Assembly (NCBI GenBank): GCA_902521465.1
Contig: CABYRL010000002.1
Coordinates: 122,777 to 186,776 of the forward strand
Length of the DNA stretch: 64,000 bases
Direction: 5' to 3'
Source of the DNA: an uncultured Alphaproteobacteria bacterium
Lineage (GTDB): Bacteria > Pseudomonadota > Alphaproteobacteria > HIMB59
In this document: positions 10,471 through 19,974 of the stretch, in pieces
How positions within the stretch are numbered: the first letter of the stretch is position 1
Layout: each line of letters starts with the position of its first letter
Made by a program: the position numbers and the translations under genes
The notes under the pieces: generated by a model
Told to the model about the DNA's origin: nothing
Seen by the model: the letters and a program-made list of their open reading frames with translations, nothing else
Databases searched by the model: none

Positions 10471-11581
10471 TTATTTGATATAACCTTAGTTTATTAGTTC
10501 TATCATAATAAATCAGACAGTTTGCATATAATATATTTTTTAAATTAGAACTTTCTTGATTATTAAATACTTTAATACTTTTCTGATCTCTTAAACCAAA
10601 TAAAAAAGATTTTCTTTTCAAAATTTTAAAATTAAATTTTACATTATTGATATCAATTAAATCATATTTAATCTGCGATTTTCTATTATTATAAATCTCG
10701 ATTAATGATTTAATAATTATATTGGTCAATACAAAGGAAGAGCATGGGTTTCCAGGAAAAAACATATAAATTTTATTTTTCTTTATAAATAATTTAAAAG
10801 GTCTACCTGGTTTTAAATCAAGACCATCAATAATTAAATTAAAATTTTCAAAATTGATATCATCTTTACTTTTACCTGTGCCTCCAATAATAACTGTAAT
10901 ATCTGATTTTGAATTGTTTATTTCTTTTAGTAATAATTTTTGATCATCTTTTATATGAATAACCTTTTCAACAATATGATTATTCTTTTTTATAAAATTA
11001 TTTAAATAATAACCATTTGTAGGGAGAATAAAATGATCTTTAGTAAATTCGCTACCTGTCGAAATAATTTTAAATTTTAATGGTTGTAGTATTTTGACTT
11101 TTATATCTTTCAGGCTTTTTATACTGCTTAATTCATAAAAAGATAAATATTTATTCTGAAAATCAATTTTACTACCTTTTTTGAAGATATGTCCCTTTTT
11201 TCTTATGAATTTATTATTTTTATTAAAATTAATTACATAAGCATTTCCTTCATTTATAAGAATTTGTTCTTGGGGAACTATATATTTTATATTATCAGGA
11301 ATTAGTGACCCAGTTTTTACAATTAAACACTCATTTGAATTAACCTTTATTTTATTAAAAATATTTAATTTCGATTTTCCAATAATTTTAAATTTTTTTC
11401 CAACATTTGTAATTGCTATACCATCCATTGATGATTGATTTTGAGGAGGTATATTTTTCTTAATCACTATATTAGATTTGATTAAATGATTATTATTTAG
11501 ATTTTGACTAAAAATTGATGAAAATTTATTTTTTGGAAGATAACTTGAAATTAATTTAATTGTCTTAAAAATATCATCCAA
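10463..11581 (-). CDS. moeA: Molybdopterin molybdenumtransferase MoeA
   Basis: MoeA inserts molybdate into adenylated molybdopterin to form molybdenum cofactor. The 372-residue protein shows NQSSMDGIAI (family SAMDGYA), VKTGSLIPDN, ISTGSEF, GGTGKSKDDINF (MPT-binding GGtS/TG motif) and FPGNPCSSFVL (family LPGNPVS). It is about 30 residues shorter than E. coli MoeA and rich in Lys, Asn and Ile. It lies next to moaC, which supports a retained Moco pathway. No Moco-dependent enzyme is encoded in this window. Confidence 0.9.
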   Translation of the reverse strand: MDDIFKTIKLISSYLPKNKFSSIFSQNLNNNHLIKSNIVIKKNIPPQNQSSMDGIAITNVGKKFKIIGKSKLNIFNKIKVNSNECLIVKTGSLIPDNIKYIVPQEQILINEGNAYVINFNKNNKFIRKKGHIFKKGSKIDFQNKYLSFYELSSIKSLKDIKVKILQPLKFKIISTGSEFTKDHFILPTNGYYLNNFIKKNNHIVEKVIHIKDDQKLLLKEINNSKSDITVIIGGTGKSKDDINFENFNLIIDGLDLKPGRPFKLFIKKNKIYMFFPGNPCSSFVLTNIIIKSLIEIYNNRKSQIKYDLIDINNVKFNFKILKRKSFLFGLRDQKSIKVFNNQESSNLKNILYANCLIYYDRTNKLRLYQIND

Positions 11582-12038
11582 TATTGTTTTTACCTCCTCT
11601 TTTTTTTATTATTTCAATTTTCTTAATAATTATCTTTTTTTTAAAAGACTTAAGCATATCAAAAGTTGTAATAGAGGCACACGAAACAGAATTTAAGGCT
11701 TCTATCTCTAATCCTGTTGAGTAGTTTGATTTCACAACACTTTTTATTTCTATATATACCTCGTCTCTTAAATTAAGGGTCAAAGAAACATAATCTATTG
11801 GAATATTGTGTGTTAAAGGTATCTGGTGTGAAGTATTTTTGGCAGCATAAATACCTGCAATTTTGGCTGTGTTAAATAAATTATTTTTAAGTTCTTTATC
11901 ACCTTTGATTACTGAATAAAGTTTTTTATCAATTTCAATTAAAGATCTTGCCTCAGCAAATCTTTTTGTTTTATTTTTTTTTGATATATCAACCATTTCA
12001 ATATTTTTATTTTTTTTATTGAAGTGTGATAAACTCAT
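11574..12038 (-). CDS. moaC: Cyclic pyranopterin monophosphate synthase MoaC
   Basis: MoaC forms cyclic pyranopterin monophosphate from the MoaA product in molybdenum cofactor synthesis. The 154-residue protein has MVDISKKNKTKRFAEARS at the N-terminus (family MVDVs.K..T.R.A), AGIYAAKNTSHQIPLTH with the conserved His, and TGLEIEALNSVSCASITTFDMLKS leading to KRGGKN. Length is normal. It overlaps moeA by 8 bases and trpC by 1 base, so the Moco genes are transcribed with the trp genes. Confidence 0.94.
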   Translation of the reverse strand: MSLSHFNKKNKNIEMVDISKKNKTKRFAEARSLIEIDKKLYSVIKGDKELKNNLFNTAKIAGIYAAKNTSHQIPLTHNIPIDYVSLTLNLRDEVYIEIKSVVKSNYSTGLEIEALNSVSCASITTFDMLKSFKKKIIIKKIEIIKKRGGKNNIG

Positions 12039-12808
12039 TAAGCCTCATACAATCTATTTATATATTTAATTTTATTATCATTTTTTAAAATACTACCACC
12101 TATTAAAAAAGAACATATTCCACTTTCTTTTTTAATTTTTTTTATATTTGAAACTGTAACTCCACTTTCGCTAATTATTATTTTATTTTTTAATATTTTA
12201 GATAGTTTTATTGATTTATTTATATCAATCTTTTGTTCTTTTAGATTTCTATTATTAATTCCAATCAATTTTGCATCTATACCCTCAATTTTCCTTGCTT
12301 CAGTAATATTTTCAATCTCTATTAATACATCTAGACCAATATCAATTGCCAAATTATGTAATTTTTTTATATTTGATTTAGATAAAATTTTTGCAATTAA
12401 CAATAAAGCATCTGCACCAAATTCTTTAGTTTCAAATACTTGTGTTTCATTTATTATAAAATCTTTTCTAATAATTGGCTTATCAGTAATTTTTTTTGCA
12501 ATTGTTATATCATTTAAACTTCCACCAAAATTTTTGTCAGTCAAGATGGATATACAACAACATTTTGATTTATGATATTGTTCGAGAATATCCTGAATAT
12601 ACTTTATTTTATTAAAATTTTTAACCGAAGGACTATATCTTTTAAATTCAGCGATAAGAGCATTTTTATTAATATTTAGATTACTTTCTATTGCACTAAG
12701 AAAGTATTTCGATTTACTATATTTAGAATTCTTTTTTTTATTAGTTTTTTGTTTTAAATATTTTGTATGATTAGTTTTTTCTAAAACTATTTTATCTAAA
12801 ATATTCAT
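12038..12808 (-). CDS. trpC: Indole-3-glycerol phosphate synthase
   Basis: TrpC closes the indole ring in tryptophan synthesis (CdRP to indole-3-glycerol phosphate). The 256-residue TIM-barrel protein shows ALIAEFKRYSPSVKNF (family AEiKkaSPSkG), ILTDKNFGGS, PIIRKDFI, LIGINNRNLK and IISESGV followed by a phosphate-binding FLIGGSILK. It is a stand-alone IGPS with no TrpF fusion. It lies within trpE-trpG-trpD-trpC, with 1-base overlaps on both sides. Confidence 0.95.
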   Translation of the reverse strand: MNILDKIVLEKTNHTKYLKQKTNKKKNSKYSKSKYFLSAIESNLNINKNALIAEFKRYSPSVKNFNKIKYIQDILEQYHKSKCCCISILTDKNFGGSLNDITIAKKITDKPIIRKDFIINETQVFETKEFGADALLLIAKILSKSNIKKLHNLAIDIGLDVLIEIENITEARKIEGIDAKLIGINNRNLKEQKIDINKSIKLSKILKNKIIISESGVTVSNIKKIKKESGICSFLIGGSILKNDNKIKYINRLYEA

Positions 12809-13791
12809 TATTTTTTAATTTTGTTTAAATGATTTAAAGCCCTAGACGTATCAAGAGAATTACTTAATATATCAAAGCATTCATCAAATTTAATAGTCGG
12901 TTTTATTGTTTGCATCGCGTAAATTGAATTAATAATAGTTATATCTCTGTAACTATCTTTTTTTCCCTGAAATAATTCAATCAGCCTGCTTGCATTATAA
13001 GAGGGAATACCTCCTTTAATATCCTTAAAATTTAATTTAGATGAAAGGTATTTTTTATATTTTGTATGAGATATCTTCTTTTTAGTGATATTTTTTCCTC
13101 TTTTAAAATAAAAATTTGTTGGAGCAAATATACTTATTTCGTCTAATCCATCATCTGAGAAAAAAATTGTAGAATTTTTATTATCAATTTTAGATAGTAT
13201 TTTTAACATTATTTCTGCTGAGTTTTTATTCACAGTACCTAATATTTGATATTTAGCGCCTAATGGATTTAATGTAGGGCCCATATAATTAAATATCGTT
13301 TTTATACCTAATTTTTTTCTAACTTCTCCAACTTTACTAAGATTTGGGTAAAAAAAAGGTGCATTTAAATAGACAAATTTATCATTTGATATTTTATTAA
13401 TTATTTTCTTCGAATCTTTTTCACTAGATATATTCAATTCAGAAATAATATCAGAAGAGCCACTTAATGAGCTAGCAGCACGATTACCATGTTTTGCAAT
13501 TGGAATATCAACAGATGATAACAATATAGCTACTGTTGTTGATATATTTAATGTCTTTAACCCATCACCTCCAGTCCCGCATGTATCCAAAGAATTAGAA
13601 TATTGTTTTATTTTATTAGAATTTTTAAAAATAAATTTTCTTAAAGATAAAAGTATATCGCTATTATTTATTAATTTATTTAATTGATAAATAATAATCG
13701 CTTGATGAGAAATATTATCTGAGTCAAATAAATACTTAATAGCATATTCAGCATTTCTATTAGTTATTGAGTCATCTATTTTAAATTTCAT
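12808..13791 (-). CDS. trpD: Anthranilate phosphoribosyltransferase
   Basis: TrpD transfers the phosphoribosyl group of PRPP to anthranilate. The PRPP-binding motif DTCGTGGDGLKTLNIST is intact, with KHGNRAASSLSGSSD and NPLGAKYQILG further on. The ORF track starts at a TTG at 13797. The ATG two codons later (13791) makes an ATGA overlap with the trpG stop and is the better start, giving about 327 residues. Length is normal for the family. Confidence 0.95.
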   Translation of the reverse strand: MKFKIDDSITNRNAEYAIKYLFDSDNISHQAIIIYQLNKLINNSDILLSLRKFIFKNSNKIKQYSNSLDTCGTGGDGLKTLNISTTVAILLSSVDIPIAKHGNRAASSLSGSSDIISELNISSEKDSKKIINKISNDKFVYLNAPFFYPNLSKVGEVRKKLGIKTIFNYMGPTLNPLGAKYQILGTVNKNSAEIMLKILSKIDNKNSTIFFSDDGLDEISIFAPTNFYFKRGKNITKKKISHTKYKKYLSSKLNFKDIKGGIPSYNASRLIELFQGKKDSYRDITIINSIYAMQTIKPTIKFDECFDILSNSLDTSRALNHLNKIKK

Positions 13792-14357
13792 ATACAATCC
13801 ATAAAATTTTCTATAATCTTTGAACCCACAAGAGTTTCAATACTCTCAGGATGATATTGCACACCATAAATAGAAAATAATTCATGTTTAAAACTCATTA
13901 TAATTTTATCATCTTCTGAAATGCTTGTTATTTTTAAATTTTGAGGAAAATTATTTTTATCTAGGTATAAAGAATGATACCTAGTTGCACGGAACTTTTT
14001 ATCAATATTTTTATATATCTTACATTCATTTATTTTTTTTAAATTTGATACTTTTCCATGCATTGGTGTACTTAATGTGTCTATTTTAGCTCCAAAATAG
14101 ACTCCTAAAATTTGATGACCTAAACATACACCTAATATTGGTATAAATGAGTATATTTGATGGACTAAATCAAGACACTCTCCTGCATTAAATGGATTAC
14201 TTGGTCCAGGTGATATTACAACACCTTTGCTATTAATAATTTTATCAATATTTTTTAAAATCATGTCATTTTTGATAACTAAAACTTGATCTCTTTTACT
14301 TAAACAATGATACAAATTATATGTGAAGCTATCGTAATTATCTATGAGAGTAATCAT
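13788..14357 (-). CDS. trpG: Anthranilate synthase glutamine amidotransferase subunit
   Basis: TrpG supplies ammonia from glutamine to TrpE. The 189-residue class I amidotransferase has LIDNYDSFTYNLYH at the N-terminus, the oxyanion stretch VISPGPSNPFNAGE, the nucleophile Cys78 in GVCLGHQILG, and the His-Glu pair in YGVQYHPES. The anthranilate-type MHGK motif is present. It begins at the trpE stop codon with a 1-base overlap, as expected for co-translated subunits of one complex. Confidence 0.96.
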   Translation of the reverse strand: MITLIDNYDSFTYNLYHCLSKRDQVLVIKNDMILKNIDKIINSKGVVISPGPSNPFNAGECLDLVHQIYSFIPILGVCLGHQILGVYFGAKIDTLSTPMHGKVSNLKKINECKIYKNIDKKFRATRYHSLYLDKNNFPQNLKITSISEDDKIIMSFKHELFSIYGVQYHPESIETLVGSKIIENFMDCI

Positions 14358-15745
14358 TATATGTTATGAGCTAAATTGTAAGCTTCAAATAAAGCATTAG
14401 CCTTATTGATACACTCACTATGTTCATTTTCAGGTATACTGTCAAAAACAATACCTGCTCCACTTTGCGCATATATTTTTTTATTTTTAATCATTGCAGT
14501 TCTTAGATTAATACAACTATCCATATCTCCATTTGCATCTAAATAAAAAACTGATCCTGAATAAAATTCCCTATTAATATCCTCATGTTTTTCTAATATT
14601 TCTAGTGCTCTAATTTTAGGTGCTCCAGAAACAGTCCCTGCTGGCAAGCCAGCAAAAAGAACATCTATAGGTGTTAAATTATTTTTTAATTCTCCAGTAA
14701 CATTACTGACTATATGCATTACATGAGAATAATACTCTATTATATTTTGTTCAGTTACTTTTACAGTATTATTTTTTGAAATTTGACCAACATCATTTCT
14801 ACCCAAATCAACTAGCATTAAATGTTCAGCTAGTTCTTTTTTATCCTTAAGTAATTCATTTTTTAAATTATTATCTTCAATCTCATTTTTACCCCTTCTT
14901 CTAGTTCCGGCAATAGGTCTAAGAGTAATTTCTTTATTTTTTACTTTAATCATAGTCTCAGGACTAGAGCAGATAATTTGATAATTTTTTAGGTTTAAAA
15001 AAACAAGATAAGGTGAGGGATTAATTGATCTTAATGCTCTATAAAAATTAAATGGATCAATTAAATAGTCATTAGAAAATCTTTGAGAAAGAACAGCTTG
15101 AAATATTTCACCAACTTTAATATCTCTTTTTATTTCCTTAACTCTTTTAATGAATTCCTCTTTCTTAATATGGTTTTTAAATTTTTTAGGTTTACTGAAA
15201 TTTAATTTTTTATTTTTGGAAAAAGGTTCTTTAAGTATTTTTTCTAATTTTTTAAGTGATTTTACTGGATTTTTCTTGATATTTGAAACTTCAATTAAAT
15301 GTGTCTCATTAAGAACATTATCTATTATTATAAGATTTCTTGGTTTTACAAAATGCGCTAATGGTATTCCAATTTCATTCTTATCAGGCTTATAACTTAA
15401 TTTTGGAAGGGTAAACTTACACAAATCAAATGATACATTACCAATAAATATGGGTAGAGGTATATTCTGATCATATATAGTTTTAATTTTTAAATTTTTA
15501 TAAATGTCCTTTATAAAAGAGTCTGGTGATTTAATTTTTTTCTTTTGATTATTTATAAGCACATAGTTATGAAAAATTTCAACATTTTGTAATATATTAA
15601 AAAGAATAATAGAGTATCTTCCTTTATTATCACCCCCAATGACTGACTCTAAAATGGAGACATCTTTAAATTTATTTGCAAGTTTATTATAAATTGTAAT
15701 GGTATTTTCAGTATCTAGAAAAACTTTTTTACCATGAACATACAT
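14357..15745 (-). CDS. trpE: Anthranilate synthase component I
   Basis: TrpE makes anthranilate from chorismate. The N-terminal ILESVIGGDNKGRYSII carries the feedback-site region of the family (LLES motif). The C-terminal catalytic domain shows GEIFQAVLSQRF, IAGTRRRG, LMLVDLGRNDVG, FAGLPAGTVSGAPKIRALEIL and AQSGAGIVFDS. The tracked ORF opens at a TTG inside ppiD. I choose the ATG at 15745, just past the ppiD stop, giving about 462 residues. It heads the trpE-trpG-trpD-trpC-moaC-moeA-lexA-gltX-gltA run. Confidence 0.93.
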   Translation of the reverse strand: MYVHGKKVFLDTENTITIYNKLANKFKDVSILESVIGGDNKGRYSIILFNILQNVEIFHNYVLINNQKKKIKSPDSFIKDIYKNLKIKTIYDQNIPLPIFIGNVSFDLCKFTLPKLSYKPDKNEIGIPLAHFVKPRNLIIIDNVLNETHLIEVSNIKKNPVKSLKKLEKILKEPFSKNKKLNFSKPKKFKNHIKKEEFIKRVKEIKRDIKVGEIFQAVLSQRFSNDYLIDPFNFYRALRSINPSPYLVFLNLKNYQIICSSPETMIKVKNKEITLRPIAGTRRRGKNEIEDNNLKNELLKDKKELAEHLMLVDLGRNDVGQISKNNTVKVTEQNIIEYYSHVMHIVSNVTGELKNNLTPIDVLFAGLPAGTVSGAPKIRALEILEKHEDINREFYSGSVFYLDANGDMDSCINLRTAMIKNKKIYAQSGAGIVFDSIPENEHSECINKANALFEAYNLAHNI

Positions 15746-15746
15746 A

Positions 15747-17288
15747 TTAAAGTTGTAAAAGTTGTTCGTTATCAACTTCTATATCTAGAGTATCTTTTAT
15801 TTCTTTAATAATTTTTGAATATATTAAATTCACTATATTTTGTTTTATATTTAAAGAGTCAATAGATCCAATTGAATTTATATCTAAATAAACAACTTCA
15901 TTTGGTAACACTACTTTTAATTTTTTATCTTTTTTAATAATAATTATTTTTTCTAAAATCTCTGGCTCAATAAAATTATTTTTAATAGTTAGAGAGTCAG
16001 TGAAATAGTTGACCTTTACTGTTCCTGCTTTTTTTAATAATTCATCATTATGCGAAATTTCTATATTTTTTTTATAATTACTAAAAGAATTTAGAAATTT
16101 TTCTTTGAAATCTAATGGTAGATCTTCTTTAAATATATTTTGAACATTAAATTGAAATAAGAAATTATCTTTTTTTATTTCTCCAGATGATTGATTAAAG
16201 TTAATAAAACTGTATTGATCAGGAATATTTTCTAAAAAATTAAATGAATTACTAAAGAAGATTTGATTTGTACTATAGCTATCTAAATTTTTAACATCAT
16301 CTGTTATTGTAAAATTTTCTATTTCTAATTTAGTTAAAGTCGCTACTACATCCTCATAAACATCCTCTAACCTCTTTTGATACTCTTCTTCAAAAGATAA
16401 AAGTTTTACAAAAAAGTATTTTTCTCCAATTTTAATATTATTACCTTCATCTCCTATGCTAAGTTTTTCTAATATTTCAAGAATTTGAGGTAATATTAAT
16501 TTTTCATCAACTTTTTCGAATAATTTAAATTGAGAGTCATCACTCTGTTTCAGCTCATTAAAATTTTTATTTGAAATACTATCTAAAATAATTTGTTCAT
16601 AGCTATAATTTTTGGGCTCAATATACTTATTTATATTTGCCACATAATATTCATTTATAATGTCATCAGTTAGTAGTTCTTCTTGAATATAATTTTTGAG
16701 ACTTATTTCATTTATTGAAATTTCATATAATTCGTTATTGGAGTAAAAATCATCCTCTAATTGATAATTGAGGAGATTCTCGTCATTCTTAATTTCATAT
16801 ATATTTAATTCTTTTTCTACTAGTAGATCTGGATTAATTTCGTGACTAACTAACGTCTGCGCATCGAGGCTATCATTGAATAAATCAATATAGATATTAC
16901 CCTCAATTTCCTTTAAGTAATTTTGAAGCGATGCTTCATCTAGATTTCTAAACATTTCGTCATTATTTAAGGATTTTTTTAAAACTACTTTTTTTGAGTT
17001 TTCACTAATACTAATTTTTTCATCTAAATAATTAAGAAAAACTAGTTCATTAACATATTGATTAGTAAATTGAACTTTTGAAAATAACTCCTCTTGTTCT
17101 GATAAATTTGAAAGGCCATTTTCTGATTTATAGTTTTCGTATGCTCTAGAAAACTCAGTTGTTGATATTTTTTGGTTTCCTACTTTTAAAACATAATTTT
17201 TACCTACATAGGACCCAAATCCAATAAATAAGAAACTTATGCCTAGTGCAGCACTAAATATTATAACTATTAGTTTTTTAGTTTTCAT
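15747..17288 (-). CDS. ppiD: PpiD/SurA-like periplasmic folding factor, inner-membrane anchored
   Basis: Members of this family are membrane-anchored periplasmic chaperones with a parvulin-type prolyl isomerase domain. The tracked ORF is 557 residues, but the credible start is the ATG at 17288. It gives MKTKKLIVIIFSAALGISFLFIGFG, a short cytoplasmic tail and one membrane anchor, followed by a SurA_N-like segment (VGNQKISTTEFSRAYENYKS). A parvulin-like region around KYIEPKNYSYEQIILDS is very divergent and may not be an active isomerase. Conserved alphaproteobacterial synteny (ppiD divergent from tpiA, next to trpE) supports the name. About 513 residues. Confidence 0.82.
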   Translation of the reverse strand: MKTKKLIVIIFSAALGISFLFIGFGSYVGKNYVLKVGNQKISTTEFSRAYENYKSENGLSNLSEQEELFSKVQFTNQYVNELVFLNYLDEKISISENSKKVVLKKSLNNDEMFRNLDEASLQNYLKEIEGNIYIDLFNDSLDAQTLVSHEINPDLLVEKELNIYEIKNDENLLNYQLEDDFYSNNELYEISINEISLKNYIQEELLTDDIINEYYVANINKYIEPKNYSYEQIILDSISNKNFNELKQSDDSQFKLFEKVDEKLILPQILEILEKLSIGDEGNNIKIGEKYFFVKLLSFEEEYQKRLEDVYEDVVATLTKLEIENFTITDDVKNLDSYSTNQIFFSNSFNFLENIPDQYSFINFNQSSGEIKKDNFLFQFNVQNIFKEDLPLDFKEKFLNSFSNYKKNIEISHNDELLKKAGTVKVNYFTDSLTIKNNFIEPEILEKIIIIKKDKKLKVVLPNEVVYLDINSIGSIDSLNIKQNIVNLIYSKIIKEIKDTLDIEVDNEQLLQL

Positions 17289-17319
17289 TTTTATAAGTAT
17301 TTTGATATCAGTTAACCTA

Positions 17320-18030
17320 ATGAAATATATAATATTTAATTGGAAATCATATTTAAATATATCTGAAAGTATGAACTTATCAAAAGTAGTGTCTAAACTA
17401 CCAAGTACTAAGAAATACAAACTTATTTCTAGTCCTAATAACTTTTATAACCTAACTCTCAAATCTAGATATCCAAAAAATATCTATGCAGCACAAAATG
17501 TAGATTTACATGGAAAAGGTGCTTCTACAGGATCTATAGATATTCAAGATTTAGTTAGCAATAAGATAAAATTTTGTATTCTTGGTCACTCAGAAGTTAG
17601 GTCTAATTTTGGTGAAACAGATTTGATTATACAAAAAAAAACTGATCTTTGTCTGCATAATAAAATTACACCCATTGTTTGTATTGGAGAGCCTGTAGAT
17701 ATTTATAAATCAAAAAAAACTAAAAATTATTTAAAAAAACAAATAAATAAAATATTCAAAAAATCGAATATTTATAACGAAGTTATATTAGCTTATGAGC
17801 CTTTATGGTCAATTGGTACTGGATTAACACCAAAAATGTCAGAAATTAATGATATTTTGCAATTTTTGACCAAAATATTAAAAAATTATTCTTTTAAAAA
17901 AATAAAAATTTTATATGGTGGTTCCGTAAATTTATCAAATATAAAAGAAATATTAAGTTTACAAAAATTAGATGGGGTTTTGGTAGGATCTGCTTCAACA
18001 AAACCTTCATTTATTAAATACTTTAAATAA
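17320..18030 (+). CDS. tpiA: Triosephosphate isomerase
   Basis: TIM interconverts dihydroxyacetone phosphate and glyceraldehyde 3-phosphate. The tracked ORF opens upstream inside ppiD. The family N-terminus is MKYIIFNWKSYL, so the ATG at 17320 is the start, giving 236 residues. Catalytic features are Asn-Lys in FNWKSY, His in ILGHSEVRSNFGE, Glu in ILAYEPLWSIGTG, and the phosphate site LYGGSVNLSN. It is slightly shorter than the usual 250. The start lies only 31 bases from the divergent ppiD start. Confidence 0.96.
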   Translation: MKYIIFNWKSYLNISESMNLSKVVSKLPSTKKYKLISSPNNFYNLTLKSRYPKNIYAAQNVDLHGKGASTGSIDIQDLVSNKIKFCILGHSEVRSNFGETDLIIQKKTDLCLHNKITPIVCIGEPVDIYKSKKTKNYLKKQINKIFKKSNIYNEVILAYEPLWSIGTGLTPKMSEINDILQFLTKILKNYSFKKIKILYGGSVNLSNIKEILSLQKLDGVLVGSASTKPSFIKYFK

Positions 18031-18034
18031 AATT

Positions 18035-18358
18035 ATGATAAACCTTTTTTTAATTATTAGTGCAATTATTGGAGTGGTGCTCATTTTAATTATACTTTTT
18101 CAAAAAACTGAAGGTGGAAGTCTTGGTCTAGGCACTCAAACATCTCTTACAGGTGGAATGACAGCAAATAAATCCTCTTTTTCAGGAATGACTAAAATTA
18201 CTTATGTTTTAGGTTTTGGTTTTCTATTTTGGTGTTTGTTTATGGGCGCAATTATTACAAAACAATATTCATCTTCAACTGATTTAGAAACTATTCAGGA
18301 AGAAATTATTTTAGACGATTCAATAGAGGAAATGATTCCAGAAGTGCCTAATCAGTGA
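18035..18358 (+). CDS. secG: Preprotein translocase subunit SecG
   Basis: SecG is the small accessory subunit of the SecYEG channel. The 107-residue protein has two membrane segments (LFLIISAIIGVVLILIILFQ and ITYVLGFGFLFWCLFMGAI) separated by the family loop GGSLGLGTQTSLTGG. The acidic tail is typical of alphaproteobacterial versions. It sits between tpiA and pyrG, the conserved order. Its stop overlaps the GTG start of pyrG (GTGA). Confidence 0.93.
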   Translation: MINLFLIISAIIGVVLILIILFQKTEGGSLGLGTQTSLTGGMTANKSSFSGMTKITYVLGFGFLFWCLFMGAIITKQYSSSTDLETIQEEIILDDSIEEMIPEVPNQ

Positions 18359-19974
18359 AATTAATTTTCGTTACCGGAGGTGTTGTTTCATCGCTAGGTA
18401 AGGGAATAGTCACTGCATCATTAGCCTCTCTTCTTAGATCTAGAGGCATTAAACTAAAAATTAGAAAATTAGATCCGTATTTAAACGTTGATCCTGGAAC
18501 AATGAGCCCATACCAACACGGTGAAGTTTATGTCACTGATGACGGCTATGAGACTGATTTAGACTTAGGCCATTATGAGAGGTTTACAGATATAAAATGT
18601 TCTAAAAATGACTCTATTTCATCTGGTAAAATTTACTCAACTATACTTTCAAAGGAAAGAAAAGGTGAATACTTAGGATCTACAGTACAAGTAATACCTC
18701 ACGTTACAGAAGAAATTAAAAATTCGATAAAAAAATCAACAAATAAGGATGATGTTATTATTTGTGAGATAGGGGGCACTGTTGGTGATATTGAAAGTCT
18801 TCCTTTCTTGGAAGCCATAAGACAATTTAAAAATGAAAGACAGCTAGACACACTTCTCATACATTTAACTTTACTTCCATATATAGAAACATCTGGTGAA
18901 ATTAAAACAAAGCCCACTCAGCACTCTGTTAAAGAGCTTTTAAATGCTGGAATTCAGCCTGATATAATTGTTTGTAGAAGTAATAAAAAAATAAAGTATG
19001 AAGAAATTCAAAAAATTAGTTTGTTTTGTAACGTACCAACTAATGCTGTTATTCCGTCCTATGATGTTGGGAGCATTTACCAAGTACCTTCTTTATTATC
19101 TAAATCCAAATTAGATGACTTAGTTATAAAAAATTTAAATATAAAATCTACAAAGAAAAAAGATCTTTCAAAATGGACAAACTTTGAAGTATTAGAGTCA
19201 AGAGCAAAAGAGGAACTAAATATATTTATAATTGGAAAATATGTTCATTTAAAAGATAGTTATAAATCTCTCTATGAAGCTATTTATCATGCAGGTGTTC
19301 ACAATAAAGTAAATGTTAAAATCAAATGGATTGACTCTGAGACAATAAACAAAAAAAATGTTGATGAGTTATTAATTAAGGCCGCAGGTATTCTTATACC
19401 TGGTGGTTTTGGTAATAGAGGTATTAGTGGAAAAATAGAAGCTATTAGGTATGCTAGAGAAAATCAAATTCCATTCCTAGGAATATGTTTGGGCATGCAA
19501 TTATCAATTATTGAATTTACTAAAAATGTTTTGAAAATGAAAAACTCAGGTAGCTCTGAATTTGGCAAGAATACTAATAATGTCATATCGTTAATGACCG
19601 AATGGAGTAAAAAAAATCAAAAGGTTACAAGAACAAAAGAAAATGACTTAGGTGCTACTATGAGATTGGGCTCTTATCCTTGTTATATAAAACATAAATC
19701 TTTAGCCTCAAAAATATATAAAAAAAAATTAATTCATGAAAGACATAGACATAGGTATGAAGTGAATCCTAAATATAGATCTTTAATAGAGAAAAAAGGT
19801 CTTGTTTTTTCTGGATTTTCAAAAGATAAAAAATTATTAGAAATCATTGAAAATAAATATCACAAATGGTTCCTAGGTGTTCAATTTCATCCTGAGTTGA
19901 AATCTAAACCGTTTAAGCCTCACCCTATATTTTTCTCATTTATAAAAAATAGTTTAATGAATAAAAATGCCTAG
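18355..19974 (+). CDS. pyrG: CTP synthase
   Basis: PyrG aminates UTP to CTP using glutamine. The 539-residue protein has the synthetase domain (FVTGGVVSSLGKGI P-loop, KLDPYLNVDPGTMSPYQHGEVYV, CEIGGTVGDIESLPF) and a C-terminal class I amidotransferase domain with the nucleophile in FLGICLGMQ and HPE in VQFHPEL. Length is normal. The start codon is GTG at 18355, overlapping the secG stop by four bases. The 3' end overlaps kdsA by 8 bases. Confidence 0.97.
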   Translation: MKLIFVTGGVVSSLGKGIVTASLASLLRSRGIKLKIRKLDPYLNVDPGTMSPYQHGEVYVTDDGYETDLDLGHYERFTDIKCSKNDSISSGKIYSTILSKERKGEYLGSTVQVIPHVTEEIKNSIKKSTNKDDVIICEIGGTVGDIESLPFLEAIRQFKNERQLDTLLIHLTLLPYIETSGEIKTKPTQHSVKELLNAGIQPDIIVCRSNKKIKYEEIQKISLFCNVPTNAVIPSYDVGSIYQVPSLLSKSKLDDLVIKNLNIKSTKKKDLSKWTNFEVLESRAKEELNIFIIGKYVHLKDSYKSLYEAIYHAGVHNKVNVKIKWIDSETINKKNVDELLIKAAGILIPGGFGNRGISGKIEAIRYARENQIPFLGICLGMQLSIIEFTKNVLKMKNSGSSEFGKNTNNVISLMTEWSKKNQKVTRTKENDLGATMRLGSYPCYIKHKSLASKIYKKKLIHERHRHRYEVNPKYRSLIEKKGLVFSGFSKDKKLLEIIENKYHKWFLGVQFHPELKSKPFKPHPIFFSFIKNSLMNKNA

